Source of the DNA: Inhella inkyongensis
GTDB taxonomy: Bacteria > Pseudomonadota > Gammaproteobacteria > Burkholderiales > Burkholderiaceae_C
Length of the DNA: 64,000 nucleotides
Direction: 5' to 3'
Assembly (NCBI RefSeq): GCF_005952805.1
Contig: NZ_CP040709.1
Coordinates: forward strand, 3,162,001 to 3,226,000
Shown here: positions 55,439 to 64,000 of the stretch, in pieces
Position numbering within the stretch: position 1 is the stretch's first letter
How the letters are laid out: each line of letters opens with the position of its first letter
The notes under the pieces: model-generated
Databases searched by the model: none
The model's input: only the letters and a program-made list of their open reading frames with translations
Told to the model about the DNA's origin: nothing
Translations under genes and position numbers: made by a program

Positions 55439-56356
55439 TCAGGCACGTGTGGTCAGGCGCTCCCACAGCGCACAGGCGGCCGGTTTGACGCGTTTGCGCA
55501 ACTCCGGCTTCTCGCGATAGAGCCGCAGCTCGATTTGCAGCTCGTACTCGCCGGGGGGGGCGGCAGGAGTCAGGCGGCGGGCGCGCAGTTCGCGCTTGAC
55601 CGAGCTGGCGGGCAGGAAAGCCAAGCCATGGCCTTCAAGCGCCATGGCCTTCAGGCCCTCGGCCATATCGGTCTCGTAGCAAGGGTCCAGGTGCAGGGGC
55701 ACGCCGGCCTCTTTGAGAATGATTTCCACCAGCCGGCCCAGGTAAGCGCCCTCGGCATAGGCCAGGAAGGGGATCTTCTGCCCCTTGTGCCCAGGCAGGC
55801 GGAATAAGGCCTGACCATCGGGGTCGGGGCGGGCGAAGGCCGCCAGGGTGTCGTGGCCCAGATTGATCATCTCGAAGCGTTCGGCGTCGAGCTGCAGCGG
55901 CTGACTGGCGTGGTGATAGGCGAGCAGCAGATCGCAATGCCCTTCGCTGAGCTGCAGCACGGCGTCGTGCACGTTCAAGGCATTGAGCCGACTCTTGAAC
56001 GGGTCCATCTGCTTGCGCAGTTCCATCAGCCAGTGCGGAAAAAAGGCAAAGGCCAGCGAGTGCGGGACCGCGAACTCGATCATGTCCTGGCCACCGCTTT
56101 GGTGGCTGCGCAACATATTGCGCGTGGCTTGCAGATTGCCCAGGATCTCAATCGCCTGCCCCAGCAGGGTCTCGCCGGCCGGCGTCAAGCGCGTGGGATA
56201 GCTGCTGCGATCCACCAGGTCCATGCCCGCCCAGGCCTCCAGCGCCTGAATGCGGCGCGAAAAAGCCGGCTGGGTCACATGCCGAGCCAGGGCCGAGCGC
56301 GAGAAGCTGCGCGTCTCGGCCAGGCTGACGAAATCTTCAAGCCACTTGGTTTCCAT
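55439..56356 (-). CDS. LysR-family regulator, HypT (YjiE)-like
   Basis: A 305-residue LysR protein. The N-terminus METKWLEDFVSLAETRSFSR followed by QPAFSRRIQALEAW closely resembles HypT/YjiE, the hypochlorite-responsive regulator, more than typical LysR proteins. The effector domain spans the rest. The start ATG 56356 lies inside the 3' end of the Atm1-type gene, overlapping it by 20 bases. It sits 113 bases upstream of gltI on the same strand and may control that operon; this and the oxidant response are inference. Confidence 0.82.
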   Translation of the reverse strand: METKWLEDFVSLAETRSFSRSALARHVTQPAFSRRIQALEAWAGMDLVDRSSYPTRLTPAGETLLGQAIEILGNLQATRNMLRSHQSGGQDMIEFAVPHSLAFAFFPHWLMELRKQMDPFKSRLNALNVHDAVLQLSEGHCDLLLAYHHASQPLQLDAERFEMINLGHDTLAAFARPDPDGQALFRLPGHKGQKIPFLAYAEGAYLGRLVEIILKEAGVPLHLDPCYETDMAEGLKAMALEGHGLAFLPASSVKRELRARRLTPAAPPGEYELQIELRLYREKPELRKRVKPAACALWERLTTRA

Positions 56357-58160
56357 CGGGGGCGGAGTTTCGCTCAGTGTGTTGTTCGTGTGCTTGAAGC
56401 GCCCACATCCGCGCGTAAGCACCGCCGGCGGCCAGCAACTCGGCATGCCGGCCGCGTTCCACCACGCGGCCGGCCTCCAGCACCAGAATCTGATCGGCAT
56501 CCACCACGGTGGAGAGCCGGTGCGCAATCATCAGAACCGTCTTGTTGCGGCCCACGGCGTCCAGCTGCGCCTGAATGGCGCGTTCGTTGTGCGAGTCCAG
56601 CGCCGAAGTGGCCTCGTCAAAGATCAGGATGGGCGGGTCCTTCAAGAGCGTGCGGGCAATGGCTACGCGCTGCTTCTCGCCGCCGCTGAGCTTCAGGCCT
56701 CGTTCGCCCACGCGGGTGGCATAGCCCAGCGGCGTGCTGGCCACAAAGCCATGCAGCTGGGCCGCGCGCGCCGCCGCCTCAATCTCGGCCTCGCTCGCCC
56801 CTTCCTTGGCATAGCCGATGTTGTAGGCCAGGGTGTCGTTGAACAGCACCGAGTCCTGCGGCACGATGCCCAGCGCAGCACGCAGCGAGTGCTGGCTCAC
56901 CGCACGCACATCCTGGCCGTCGATCAGCACCCTGCCCCCCTGCACGTCGTAGAAGCGGAACAACAGCCGCGCCAGGGTGCTCTTGCCCGAGCCGCTGGGC
57001 CCCACCACGGCCAGTTTCTGGCCGGCGGGGATCTCGAAGCTCACACCCTTGAGCACCGGCCGTGCCGGGTCGTAGGCAAAGTGCACGTCCTCAAACCGCA
57101 CGCTCGCGCCGCGCAACTGCAGCGCTGGCGCATCGGGCGCGTCGGCCACCTCACGCGGGCGCTCCAGCAGCGCAAACATCTTGTCCAGATCGGTCAGGCT
57201 TTGCTTGATCTCACGGTACAGCACGCCCAGAAAGTTGAGCGGGATGTAGAGCTGGATCATGAAGGCGTTGATCATCACCAGATCACCCAAGCTCAGGCGC
57301 CCGGCGGCCACACCCTCGGTGGCGCGCCACAGCATGGCTACCAGGGCGATGGCGATGATGGCCTGCTGGCCGGTGTTGAGCAGCGAGAGCGTGGTCTGGC
57401 TCTTGAGTTGCGCGCGGCGCAGCTTCTCCAGCGCGCCGTCATAGCGCCGGGCCTCGAAGTCCTCCTGGCCGAAGTACTTCACCGTCTCGTAGTTCAGCAG
57501 CGAGTCGATGGCCTGGGTATGCGTGGCCGAGTCCAGCTCGTTGAGCTGGCGGCGGAACTGGGTGCGCCACTCGGTCACCGAGATCGTGTAGACGATGTAG
57601 AGCGCCAGCGCCGCGCCGGTGATCCAGGCAAAGGCAGCATCGAACTGGGTGGCCAGGAGCGTCAGCACCAGCGCCACCTCGATCAGGGTGGGCACGATGC
57701 TGTAGAGCGAATAGCTGATCAGCGCATGCACGGCCCGTGTGCCGCGCTCGATGTCGCGCGTCATGCCGCCGGTCTGGCGCTCCAGGTGGAAGCGCAGGCT
57801 CAAGTCGTGCAGATGGCGGAACACCTGCAACGACACTTGGCGCGCCGCGCCCTCGGTGGCCTTGGCGAACACCAGCTCGCGTAGCTCGGTGAACAGCGAG
57901 GTACAAAGCCGCAGGCCGCCATAGGCCAGCAGCAGGCCCAGCGGAATCACAAAGGCCGGATTGGCCGCCGCGCCCTCCAGCCCATCCACCAGGCGCTTGA
58001 GCAAGAGCGGCACGCCCACATTGGCCAGCTTGGCGCCGACCATGAAGGCCAGGGCAAGCCCAACGCGCCAGCGATAGCGCCAGAAATAGGGCAGCAGCTT
58101 GGCCAGGGTTTCGCCATCACGGCGTTGTGCGGGGGGAGTGCTGAGTTCTGATCGACGCAT
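56337..58160 (-). CDS. Atm1-type ABC exporter (heavy-metal/glutathione-conjugate family)
   Basis: A 607-residue full-length half-transporter that should work as a homodimer. The membrane domain shows FHLERQTGGMTRDIERGTRA and YNIGYAKEGASE; LNYETVKYFGQEDFEARRYD is characteristic of the Atm1 branch, which exports glutathione-linked sulfur or metal species in bacteria. The ATPase has [24 protein letters not shown] and ILIFDEATSALDS, all canonical. It lies upstream of the HypT-like gene and overlaps it, hinting at a shared thiol or oxidant theme. Confidence 0.9.
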   Translation of the reverse strand: MRRSELSTPPAQRRDGETLAKLLPYFWRYRWRVGLALAFMVGAKLANVGVPLLLKRLVDGLEGAAANPAFVIPLGLLLAYGGLRLCTSLFTELRELVFAKATEGAARQVSLQVFRHLHDLSLRFHLERQTGGMTRDIERGTRAVHALISYSLYSIVPTLIEVALVLTLLATQFDAAFAWITGAALALYIVYTISVTEWRTQFRRQLNELDSATHTQAIDSLLNYETVKYFGQEDFEARRYDGALEKLRRAQLKSQTTLSLLNTGQQAIIAIALVAMLWRATEGVAAGRLSLGDLVMINAFMIQLYIPLNFLGVLYREIKQSLTDLDKMFALLERPREVADAPDAPALQLRGASVRFEDVHFAYDPARPVLKGVSFEIPAGQKLAVVGPSGSGKSTLARLLFRFYDVQGGRVLIDGQDVRAVSQHSLRAALGIVPQDSVLFNDTLAYNIGYAKEGASEAEIEAAARAAQLHGFVASTPLGYATRVGERGLKLSGGEKQRVAIARTLLKDPPILIFDEATSALDSHNERAIQAQLDAVGRNKTVLMIAHRLSTVVDADQILVLEAGRVVERGRHAELLAAGGAYARMWALQAHEQHTERNSAPDGNQVA

Positions 58161-58248
58161 GGCGGGTCCGGTTGGGGGGCCATTGTCCTTACGCTGCAGA
58201 CCGTGAGCGGCAGGCGTACATCCAGGCTCGCCGAGGTCCTCGACCTCC

Positions 58249-60597
58249 TCAAGTCGAGCGGCGACGCGCCAGCCAGCCCAGCAGCGTGGCGTACAGCACC
58301 TCGGGGATCAGGGGCTTGGCCACGAAATCATCCATACCCGCCGCCAAACAGCGCTCCCTGTCCTCAGCGAACGCGTTGGCGGTCATCGCCAGGATCGGGG
58401 TTTGGCGATGACGCGGCATTTTTCGAATCAGACTTGCTGCGTCCAGGCCGTTCACGTGGGGCATTTGAATGTCCATCAGGATCGCGCCATAGTCGTTCTC
58501 CCCTGCGAGCCGGATGGCAGCTTGCCCGTCTTCGGCCAAGTCCGCGATCAGCCCGGCATCGTCCAGCACCAGTTGCGCCACTTCACGGCTGATGGAATCG
58601 TCCTCAACCAACAGGATCCGGGTTCCCCTGTGGTCGCGTTTCAGGATGGACTCAGCCGAGATCGGCGCATCCGCCGTCGCCCCAGCCGATATCGGCCGGC
58701 CCTTCTTCAGACGCACGGTGAACCAGAATCGACTGCCGACGCCGAGCGTGCTTTCAGCGCCGGCATCTCCACCCATCAGGCGCGCCATTTTTTGTGTGAT
58801 GGCCAAGCCCAGACCGGTTCCGCCAAACCGGCGGGTCATGCTGTTATCGGCCTGCTCAAAGGCACCGAAGAGTCGCGGCAAGACTTCTGGCGCGATGCCG
58901 ATACCGGTATCCCGCACATCCAGGCAGATCAAGGCACTTTCAGCATCTTCCTCCAGCACCTTGGCGCCCAGGGTGATGCTGCCGGTTTCGGTGAATTTGA
59001 CGGCATTGCCGGCGTAGTTCAGCAGCGCCTGCTGGATACGGGTGGCGTCGCCCAGCAAATTGGCCGGCAAGGCCGCCATCTCCGTGCGCAGGTCCAATTG
59101 CTTGACTTGCAGACTCGGCAGGAGCATCGAGGCAATGTTGGCCACGGTCTGCTCGAGTCGAATGGGCGCTTCCTCCAGAACGAATTTACCCGCCTCGATT
59201 TTTGACAGCTCGAGGATGGCGTTGATGATGCTGAGCAGGTGTTCACTCGCCGTCTCGAGCGTACTCATGCGCTGGGCCTGCTGCTCGGTCAAGCCCGCAC
59301 GGCGGATCATCCGGGCCATGCCGAGGATGCCGTTCAGCGGAGTGCGGATCTCGTGACTCATATTGGCCAAGAAGGCGCTCTTGGCCACATTGGCGGCCTC
59401 CGCCTCCTGCTTCGCCAGGCGGAGTTCTTGGGTCCGCTCGCCCACCAGAGATTCCAAATGGTGCCGATAAGTCTCCAACTCCGTCTGCACCCGCTTCCAT
59501 TCTGTGATGTCCTCGTACACGCCCAGCACACCGATCACATCGCCATCACTGGATTTCAAAGGCGCCTTGGATGTCCGCAGCCAGACGGTGCACCCATCAG
59601 ACTTTGTTTGCGGCTCTTCGTAACCCAGACGAGGCTGCCCGGACTCCATGACCAGGCGATCGTCCGCGCGATAGCGCTCAGCCTGCGCGGACCAGTCCAT
59701 CGCGTAGTCGTCGAGTCCGATCAAGTCCGCTGGCATTTGTTTGCCAGCGTCTGCCGCAAAAGCGGGATTGCATCCAAGGTACTTGAGTTCGCGGCTCTTC
59801 CAGAACACCCGGACGGGCGCCGTATCGATGACCGATCGCAGCAAGGCCTTGGACTCCGACAACTCCGCCAGCAGGGATTCCAGCTCCTTGTTGCGCTCAT
59901 CCAAGGTCAGCAGCGCCCGCCCGCCCGCGCGCTTCAATCGAACGATGGCGGCTACCAGTTCATCGATCTCATCCTCGTCAGGGCCGTGCTCGCCCTCCAG
60001 GCCCGCATATCTGCGCAATTCGCTTGGATCAGTGCGGGTCAACTCCGCAGACAGCTGGCCCAATCGTTGTCGCACCACACCGTGATAGGCATACAGCACG
60101 ATCAGGATCACGAGGGTGGTCAGCAGGGTGTTGCCAAGAAAGGTGGCGACCACCCCACGCGCCACGGACCAGCGCTCCTGGCGCATGTCTCGGACCAGTG
60201 TCAGCGTGCCCAGAAGATGGCGCCTGCCCTCCTCGACATGGACCAAGGGAAAGGATCGCTCGAAGGCATCGGCAATACCCGGTTCACCGTAAATCTGTAC
60301 CGGGCGGCCTTTGCGTTCCAGGCGCACAGCGGAGATCTCCGGCATGCCAATGAAGCCTTTGAGCTGCACCTCAATTTGGTCCTCATTGAATGACCAGAGG
60401 TTGCGGACCATCGCGGGCGCGATGTAGGTCCCGATCGCCGCATAGTGCTCATCGATGAAGTCGATGCGGTTTCGGTAATGGAGCCAAGCATCCAGCGAAG
60501 CAATGAGGATGGCAGCGATCAAGCCGACCGAGAGGCCACGCCGGATCAAGTGCCGGCTGACTTTGCTATGGATCCCGATGAATTCAAACCAACTCAT
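58249..60597 (-). CDS. Membrane hybrid histidine kinase with PAS and receiver domains
   Basis: A 782-residue hybrid kinase. Two membrane helices (LSVGLIAAILIASLDAWL and FLGNTLLTTLVILIVLYAYHG) bracket a periplasmic domain of about 110 residues. Then come a HAMP-like linker, a PAS domain with its C-terminal cap, the H-box LANMSHEIRTPLNGILGMAR, ATP boxes (DTGIGIAPEVL, FGGTGLGLAITQKMA) and a receiver (RILLVEDDSISREVAQ, Asp in AILMDIQMPHVNG). ATG 60597 is preferred over TTG 60618. The upstream gene encodes a periplasmic binding protein that may deliver its signal. No output regulator is adjacent. Confidence 0.93.
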   Translation of the reverse strand: MSWFEFIGIHSKVSRHLIRRGLSVGLIAAILIASLDAWLHYRNRIDFIDEHYAAIGTYIAPAMVRNLWSFNEDQIEVQLKGFIGMPEISAVRLERKGRPVQIYGEPGIADAFERSFPLVHVEEGRRHLLGTLTLVRDMRQERWSVARGVVATFLGNTLLTTLVILIVLYAYHGVVRQRLGQLSAELTRTDPSELRRYAGLEGEHGPDEDEIDELVAAIVRLKRAGGRALLTLDERNKELESLLAELSESKALLRSVIDTAPVRVFWKSRELKYLGCNPAFAADAGKQMPADLIGLDDYAMDWSAQAERYRADDRLVMESGQPRLGYEEPQTKSDGCTVWLRTSKAPLKSSDGDVIGVLGVYEDITEWKRVQTELETYRHHLESLVGERTQELRLAKQEAEAANVAKSAFLANMSHEIRTPLNGILGMARMIRRAGLTEQQAQRMSTLETASEHLLSIINAILELSKIEAGKFVLEEAPIRLEQTVANIASMLLPSLQVKQLDLRTEMAALPANLLGDATRIQQALLNYAGNAVKFTETGSITLGAKVLEEDAESALICLDVRDTGIGIAPEVLPRLFGAFEQADNSMTRRFGGTGLGLAITQKMARLMGGDAGAESTLGVGSRFWFTVRLKKGRPISAGATADAPISAESILKRDHRGTRILLVEDDSISREVAQLVLDDAGLIADLAEDGQAAIRLAGENDYGAILMDIQMPHVNGLDAASLIRKMPRHRQTPILAMTANAFAEDRERCLAAGMDDFVAKPLIPEVLYATLLGWLARRRST

Positions 60598-60627
60598 CGG
60601 AAACGAGGGCCATGCCAAAGCGAATCC

Positions 60628-61332
60628 TCAATCAGCCATGACGTCGGTCATGATCCGGCTGTAACTCCCGTCCGCTTTCATCTCTCGCAAGGCCTGGGCT
60701 ATTTTCTGGACCCACGCCTCATGCTTCTTGTTCAAGTAGAGATACATATCGACCTCTTTGAGCGCGGGCGTCAAGGGCACGATGTCCTGCAAATTCAACC
60801 CGCGCACCAATGCCGAACCATCCGCACGGGTGTACAGGACCAAGTCCACACGCCCGGCATCCAGCATCTTGAACAACTGCTCCGGCTTCTCAAGCCTCAT
60901 CACGCTCTTGGCACCCGTGGCATTCGCTTCGTAGAGCTTCCAGCCGGTGATGAACGCGACTCGATGCGGTTTCAAGCTATCCCAGCCCTGATCCACCTTG
61001 ATCTGGGTTCCCTTTGAGAAGGCCACAAAGCTGACACCAACAAAGCGCTCGGGAACCTGGACCAGATTGGGGTACTGGGTGCTCAAGCCTGCAATCCGCA
61101 AGCCTTCGCCATCGACCTCACCTTCGTTGGCCATCACCAAGGAACGCTCGGAGGGGTTGCTGACCAGTTTGAACTCCAGGCCGACCCGCCGAAACGCCTC
61201 ACGCGCCAGCAGGTCCAAAGCCTTTCGATCGATCGGCGTGTTGTTGGTACTGACGACCAATCCAGGTCCGGCAGCCTGAGCGCCCATCGCCATCAGCAAC
61301 AGAATGGCACCGAACCAACGAAGACAACTCAT
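60628..61332 (-). CDS. Periplasmic solute-binding protein (SBP_bac_3-like) paired with the hybrid kinase
   Basis: A 234-residue secreted protein with signal peptide ending LLLMAMGAQAA. Its fold and motifs (REAFRRVGLEFKLVSNPSER, AGRVDLVLYTRADGSALVR, VDMYLYLNKKHEAWVQKIAQ) match the bacterial extracellular solute-binding family 3 used both in ABC import and in sensor systems. No permease or ATPase is nearby; instead the gene lies 30 bases upstream of the hybrid kinase, suggesting a sensing co-protein. ATG 61332 is chosen; the frame opens earlier without a signal-like sequence. Confidence 0.82.
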   Translation of the reverse strand: MSCLRWFGAILLLMAMGAQAAGPGLVVSTNNTPIDRKALDLLAREAFRRVGLEFKLVSNPSERSLVMANEGEVDGEGLRIAGLSTQYPNLVQVPERFVGVSFVAFSKGTQIKVDQGWDSLKPHRVAFITGWKLYEANATGAKSVMRLEKPEQLFKMLDAGRVDLVLYTRADGSALVRGLNLQDIVPLTPALKEVDMYLYLNKKHEAWVQKIAQALREMKADGSYSRIMTDVMAD

Positions 61333-61618
61333 CGCTTGCTCCCCGTATTGAGACCGCCCGCTCGCGGTCACATGCTATGCGATCCCCGTCCAGGCCCACG
61401 GCCTCAGTTGATTGCCACCGGACAGGACACAAAGGGACGACGCAAGCACGGCGCCATAGAACGCTAAGGCTCTGGGTAGGCCGGTTCTGCCAGGATGCAC
61501 GCCAGAGGGTAGACCCTGCCCCTGGCTCGGGTGTCCCTGCATTGACAGTCCCGGCGCAGAACGCCGCCAATCGAGATTCCGCTGCCCATTCGGGCAGGGC
61601 CATCCAGGAGTCCTTCCG

Positions 61619-62565
61619 ATGAGAGTCCGATTTTTTGCCGCCCTATGCGCGGGTGCATTGGGATTTGGAGCTACTTCCGCGTTCGCTCACCCACCCAAAG
61701 AAGTGCCCTTCGTCCTCGAGGGCCGCTCCTTCGTCAACAAAAAGGCCTTCATCGACGCAGGCCTGCGTTGCGGCGCGCGGCATGTGGATGAAGATAAAGC
61801 CGCCTAGATTGATGCGACCGTCGAGCGTCATAGGGCGGCCAAGAGGGCCTCCTCGCGGCCAGGTGATCTGGTGGGCACGGCAGCCGCAAGCATGATCAAC
61901 GTCTACTGGCATGTCATCAACAACGGGACGGGCATTGGGAACGGCGATATCCGCCCAGCCAGATCACGGACCAGATCAACGTCCTGAACAATGCCTATGC
62001 CGGCTCCGGCTTTAGCTTCAACCTGGTCCAAACCACCCGCACCACCAACAGCAGCTGGTACACCGCAGGGCCTGGCTCGACGGCCGAGAGCCAAATGAAG
62101 ACGGCACTGCGCCAAGGCTCGGCCGACGATCTCAACATCTACAGCAACAACGCTGGCGGCGGCTTGCTTGGCTGGGCCACCTTCCCGTCCAGCTACGCCA
62201 GCAAGCCCAAGGATGACGGCGTGGTGATTCTCTTTTCGTCCGTTCCGGGCGGCACCGCAGCCCCCTACAACGAAGGAGACACCGGCACGCACGAGGTCGG
62301 TCACTGGCTGGGGCTGTATCACACCTTCCAGGGTGGATGCGCGCGCAGCGGCACCAAGGGCGGCGACCTGGTGGAAGACACCCCGGCCGAGAAGTCACCG
62401 GCCTATGGTTGCCCGACCGGTCAGGACAGTTGCACCCGGCTCGCTGGCCTGGACCCGATCACCAATTTCATGGACTACACCGACGATGTGTGCATGAACC
62501 AGTTCTCGGCCGGCCAACGTGCGCGCATGCAGGCCCTCTGGTCCACCTACCGCGCCGGCAAGTAA
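61619..62565 (+). pseudogene. Broken secreted M43-type zinc metalloprotease
   Basis: The gene starts with a good ribosome-binding site (CCAGGAG) and a signal peptide (MRVRFFAALCAGALGFGATSAFA). It is interrupted by an in-frame TAG at 61805-61807 and by the loss of one base near 61950, after which the frame changes and continues to TAA at 62565. Restoring both would give about 315 residues of a cytophagalysin/pappalysin-like protease. The zinc motif [11 protein letters not shown], the Cys-rich stretch and the Met-turn NFMDYTDD are intact. Two independent lesions favour a real pseudogene over a sequencing error. Confidence 0.85.
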
Positions 62566-62576
62566 GTGCGTAACGG

Positions 62577-62604
62577 GCCGCCGCGCCAGGGATGGCGCGG
62601 CGGC
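62577..62604 (+). terminator. Strong hairpin after the metalloprotease pseudogene
   Basis: GCCGCCGCGCC and GGCGCGGCGGC pair perfectly over 11 bases around an AGGGAT loop. No T-tract follows, so it may be a Rho-assisted terminator or message stabiliser. Confidence 0.45.
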
Positions 62605-62676
62605 GCCCCAGACCCGCGCAGTGGTTTCACTGCACGCTGGCGCATCGACTGCGCGGGTTCCCCCTAGGATGCGGGC

Positions 62677-63096
62677 ATGACCGAAACCGCCAGCCCCTTC
62701 ATGCATCCCAGCCAACTGCCCAGTGAGCGCGAGTTGGTGCTGCGGGTGATGCCCATGCCCGCCGACGCCAACGCCAATGGCGACATCTTTGGCGGTTGGA
62801 TCATGGCCCAGGTGGACATTGCCGCCTCGGTGATGCCCGCGCGCATCTCGCGCGGCCGTGTGACCACCGTGGCCGTCAAGGAATTTCTGTTCAAGCAGCC
62901 CGTGAGCGTGGGCGACCTGCTGAGCTTTTATTCCACCGTGCTGCGCATCGGCCGCACTTCGATCACGGTGCGGGTGGAGGTCTTTGCCGAGCGCAACCCC
63001 GAGAACCCGCAAGTGGTGAAGGTGACCGATGCCGAGCTGACCTTCGTCGCCATCGACAACGAAGGCAAGCCGCGCGCCTTTCAATTGCAGAACTAA
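62677..63096 (+). CDS. Acyl-CoA thioesterase, YciA-type hotdog protein
   Basis: A 139-residue single-hotdog enzyme that hydrolyses acyl-CoA esters to free acids and CoA. The family active-site segment is NANGDIFGGWIMAQVDIAAS, with the catalytic Asp in GDIFGG. VAVKEFLFKQPVSVGDLLSFY and the C-terminal VTDAELTFVAIDNEGKPR complete the fold. Length is normal. Substrate range is usually broad in this group. It stands alone on the plus strand. Confidence 0.92.
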   Translation: MTETASPFMHPSQLPSERELVLRVMPMPADANANGDIFGGWIMAQVDIAASVMPARISRGRVTTVAVKEFLFKQPVSVGDLLSFYSTVLRIGRTSITVRVEVFAERNPENPQVVKVTDAELTFVAIDNEGKPRAFQLQN

Positions 63097-63142
63097 GCCC
63101 GGAACTCAGGCGTCGGGCGCGCGGGCCCATCGGCTTGACAGC

Positions 63143-63174
63143 TCCCCCTGCCCGCCAGTTCCCCCTGCCCGCCG
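63143..63174. repeat. Short tandem repeat in the thioesterase-hydrolase spacer
   Basis: CCCCCTGCCCGCC occurs twice, separated by AGTT, within a 102-base spacer. It may be slippage-prone; no role is evident. Confidence 0.5.
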
Positions 63175-63198
63175 CATCACTCACTTCCCGAGAAATCA

Positions 63199-64000
63199 TT
63201 GCGACCCCTTCTTTGGATCCTCCTCAGCCTGACGCTGAGCCCCTGCACCACTTGGGCGGAAGCCCCGCGTTGGCAGTTCCTCCAGCACCAAGGGCACCGA
63301 CTGGCCTACCAATGCCAGGGCCAGGGCAGCCCGGTCATCGTGCTGCAGCCGCCCTCCGGCATCGCCGCCGCCGAGGCCTTTGGCCCGGTATTGAGCGACT
63401 TGAGCGCGCGGCGCAAGGTCTGCTTCTATGAACGCCTGGGCTTTGCCCCCAGTGCCCGGCCCGCACCCGGGCTGCTGCAGACCGCAGCCGACTACGCGCA
63501 GGAGCTGGCCGCCGTGATGAACCATGCCGCCCCGGGCGAGGCGCAGGTGGTGCTGGGTTACTCCTTTGGCGGCTTTGTGGCCCGCCTGCATGCCGCAACC
63601 CACCCGCACCAGGTCAAGGGCCTGCTGCTGATCGACGCCGCCGAAGAAGACTGGCTGCGCAGCATGAAGGCGCAGATGACGCCCGAGGACTGGGGCCGGA
63701 TGCAGGACATCCTGGATTGGTTCCAGCGCCGCCTGGCCCACAACGTGTGGGACAGCCAGGACGAGGTGCGGCAGACCCAGCTGCGGGCCGACCTGCCCGT
63801 TCGTTTGCTGTCGCGTGGCCTGTCCTTCCAGCGCATTCGCCAGGCCAAGCTGTCCGAGGCCGGCGTGGCGCTCTACAACACGCTGCACGATGCCGGACAG
63901 GCGCGCATGGAACAGCTGACGCAGCGCACCACGCGCCGGATTGCCACCCGCAGCGAGCACCTGATCGTCGAGTCCGAGCCCGAGGCCGTGCTGGCCGAGC
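63199..64000 (+). CDS. Alpha/beta hydrolase, exported (3' end missing)
   Basis: The frame is open to the end of the window (267 codons visible). A signal-like start (RPLLWILLSLTLSPCTTWA) from TTG 63199 precedes an alpha/beta hydrolase fold: SPVIVLQPPSG is the first strand and oxyanion loop, and the nucleophile elbow is GYSFGG (GxSxG with the catalytic Ser). The predicted location is periplasmic or secreted, and the substrate is unknown. I see no ATG that keeps the signal peptide, hence the TTG start, which has only a weak ribosome-binding site. Confidence 0.75.
   Translation, partial: MRPLLWILLSLTLSPCTTWAEAPRWQFLQHQGHRLAYQCQGQGSPVIVLQPPSGIAAAEAFGPVLSDLSARRKVCFYERLGFAPSARPAPGLLQTAADYAQELAAVMNHAAPGEAQVVLGYSFGGFVARLHAATHPHQVKGLLLIDAAEEDWLRSMKAQMTPEDWGRMQDILDWFQRRLAHNVWDSQDEVRQTQLRADLPVRLLSRGLSFQRIRQAKLSEAGVALYNTLHDAGQARMEQLTQRTTRRIATRSEHLIVESEPEAVLAE

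Noticed and set aside
1..64000. CRISPR arrays, tRNA genes, transposases, phage genes
   Set aside because: I looked for regular direct repeats, cloverleaf ends with CCA-type acceptors and integrase or transposase motifs, and found none that hold up.

Overview
The window is one continuous stretch of high-GC chromosomal DNA whose genes read as a Burkholderiales betaproteobacterium. I base that on the order of the division and cell wall (dcw) cluster, the type A RNase P RNA, the glt operon and the G/C-ending codons. A Rubrivivax/Roseateles/Inhella-like lineage is my best guess, not proven. No tRNA, CRISPR array, transposase or phage gene was found.

Layout. (1) 1-8310: end of miaB, an acyltransferase and CdsA-like pair for phospholipid synthesis, ruvC preceded by a vestigial second ruvC start, a heterodimeric MdlAB-type ABC exporter and a convergent RNA methyltransferase. 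(2) 8524-10444: a tiny basic protein and an FAD-dependent dehydrogenase. (3) 10468-18953: a seven-gene tripartite ABC efflux operon (adaptor, ATPase, TolC-type channel, two FtsX/MacB-type permeases) ending with its own NtrC-type regulator and histidine kinase. A near-consensus sigma-54 promoter and a perfect palindrome precede it. (4) 18961-37932, minus strand: mraZ-rsmH-ftsL-ftsI-murE-murF-mraY-murD-ftsW-murG-murC-ddl-ftsQ-ftsA-ftsZ-lpxC and a small membrane protein. This makes lipid II, divisome proteins and the committed enzyme of lipid A synthesis. (5) 38168-41581: membrane protein, AraC regulator, alpha-carbonic anhydrase and a Bcr/CflA-type exporter. (6) 41607-47304, minus: a tightly overlapping run pyrC, NYN protein, DUF3025 protein, S1C protease and FHA membrane protein, followed by the RNase P RNA. 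(7) 47336-61332: rhodanese, a 1279-residue propeller histidine kinase, the gltIJKL amino-acid importer carrying a roughly 496-bp non-coding repeat element, a HypT-like LysR regulator, an Atm1-type ABC exporter, and a hybrid kinase paired with a periplasmic binding protein. (8) 61619-64000: a broken M43 metalloprotease gene, a YciA-type thioesterase and the start of an alpha/beta hydrolase.

Most notable. At three gene junctions (before ruvC, murC and murG) a second, diverged copy of the junction survives. At ruvC it repeats the first 15 codons with ten differences, all synonymous. At murC it repeats the first 11 codons. At murG it repeats the last ten codons of ftsW plus the murG start. These copies create micro-ORFs; the murC and murG ones are coupled to both neighbours through stop/start overlaps. 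The silent divergence argues against simple tandem duplication followed by decay. It fits allelic replacement by foreign homologues, or selection on translated leaders. The second highlight is the sigma-54/palindrome control region of the efflux operon, whose predicted transcription start falls on the first ATG. The third is the inverted-repeat-bounded element lodged between gltI and gltJ.
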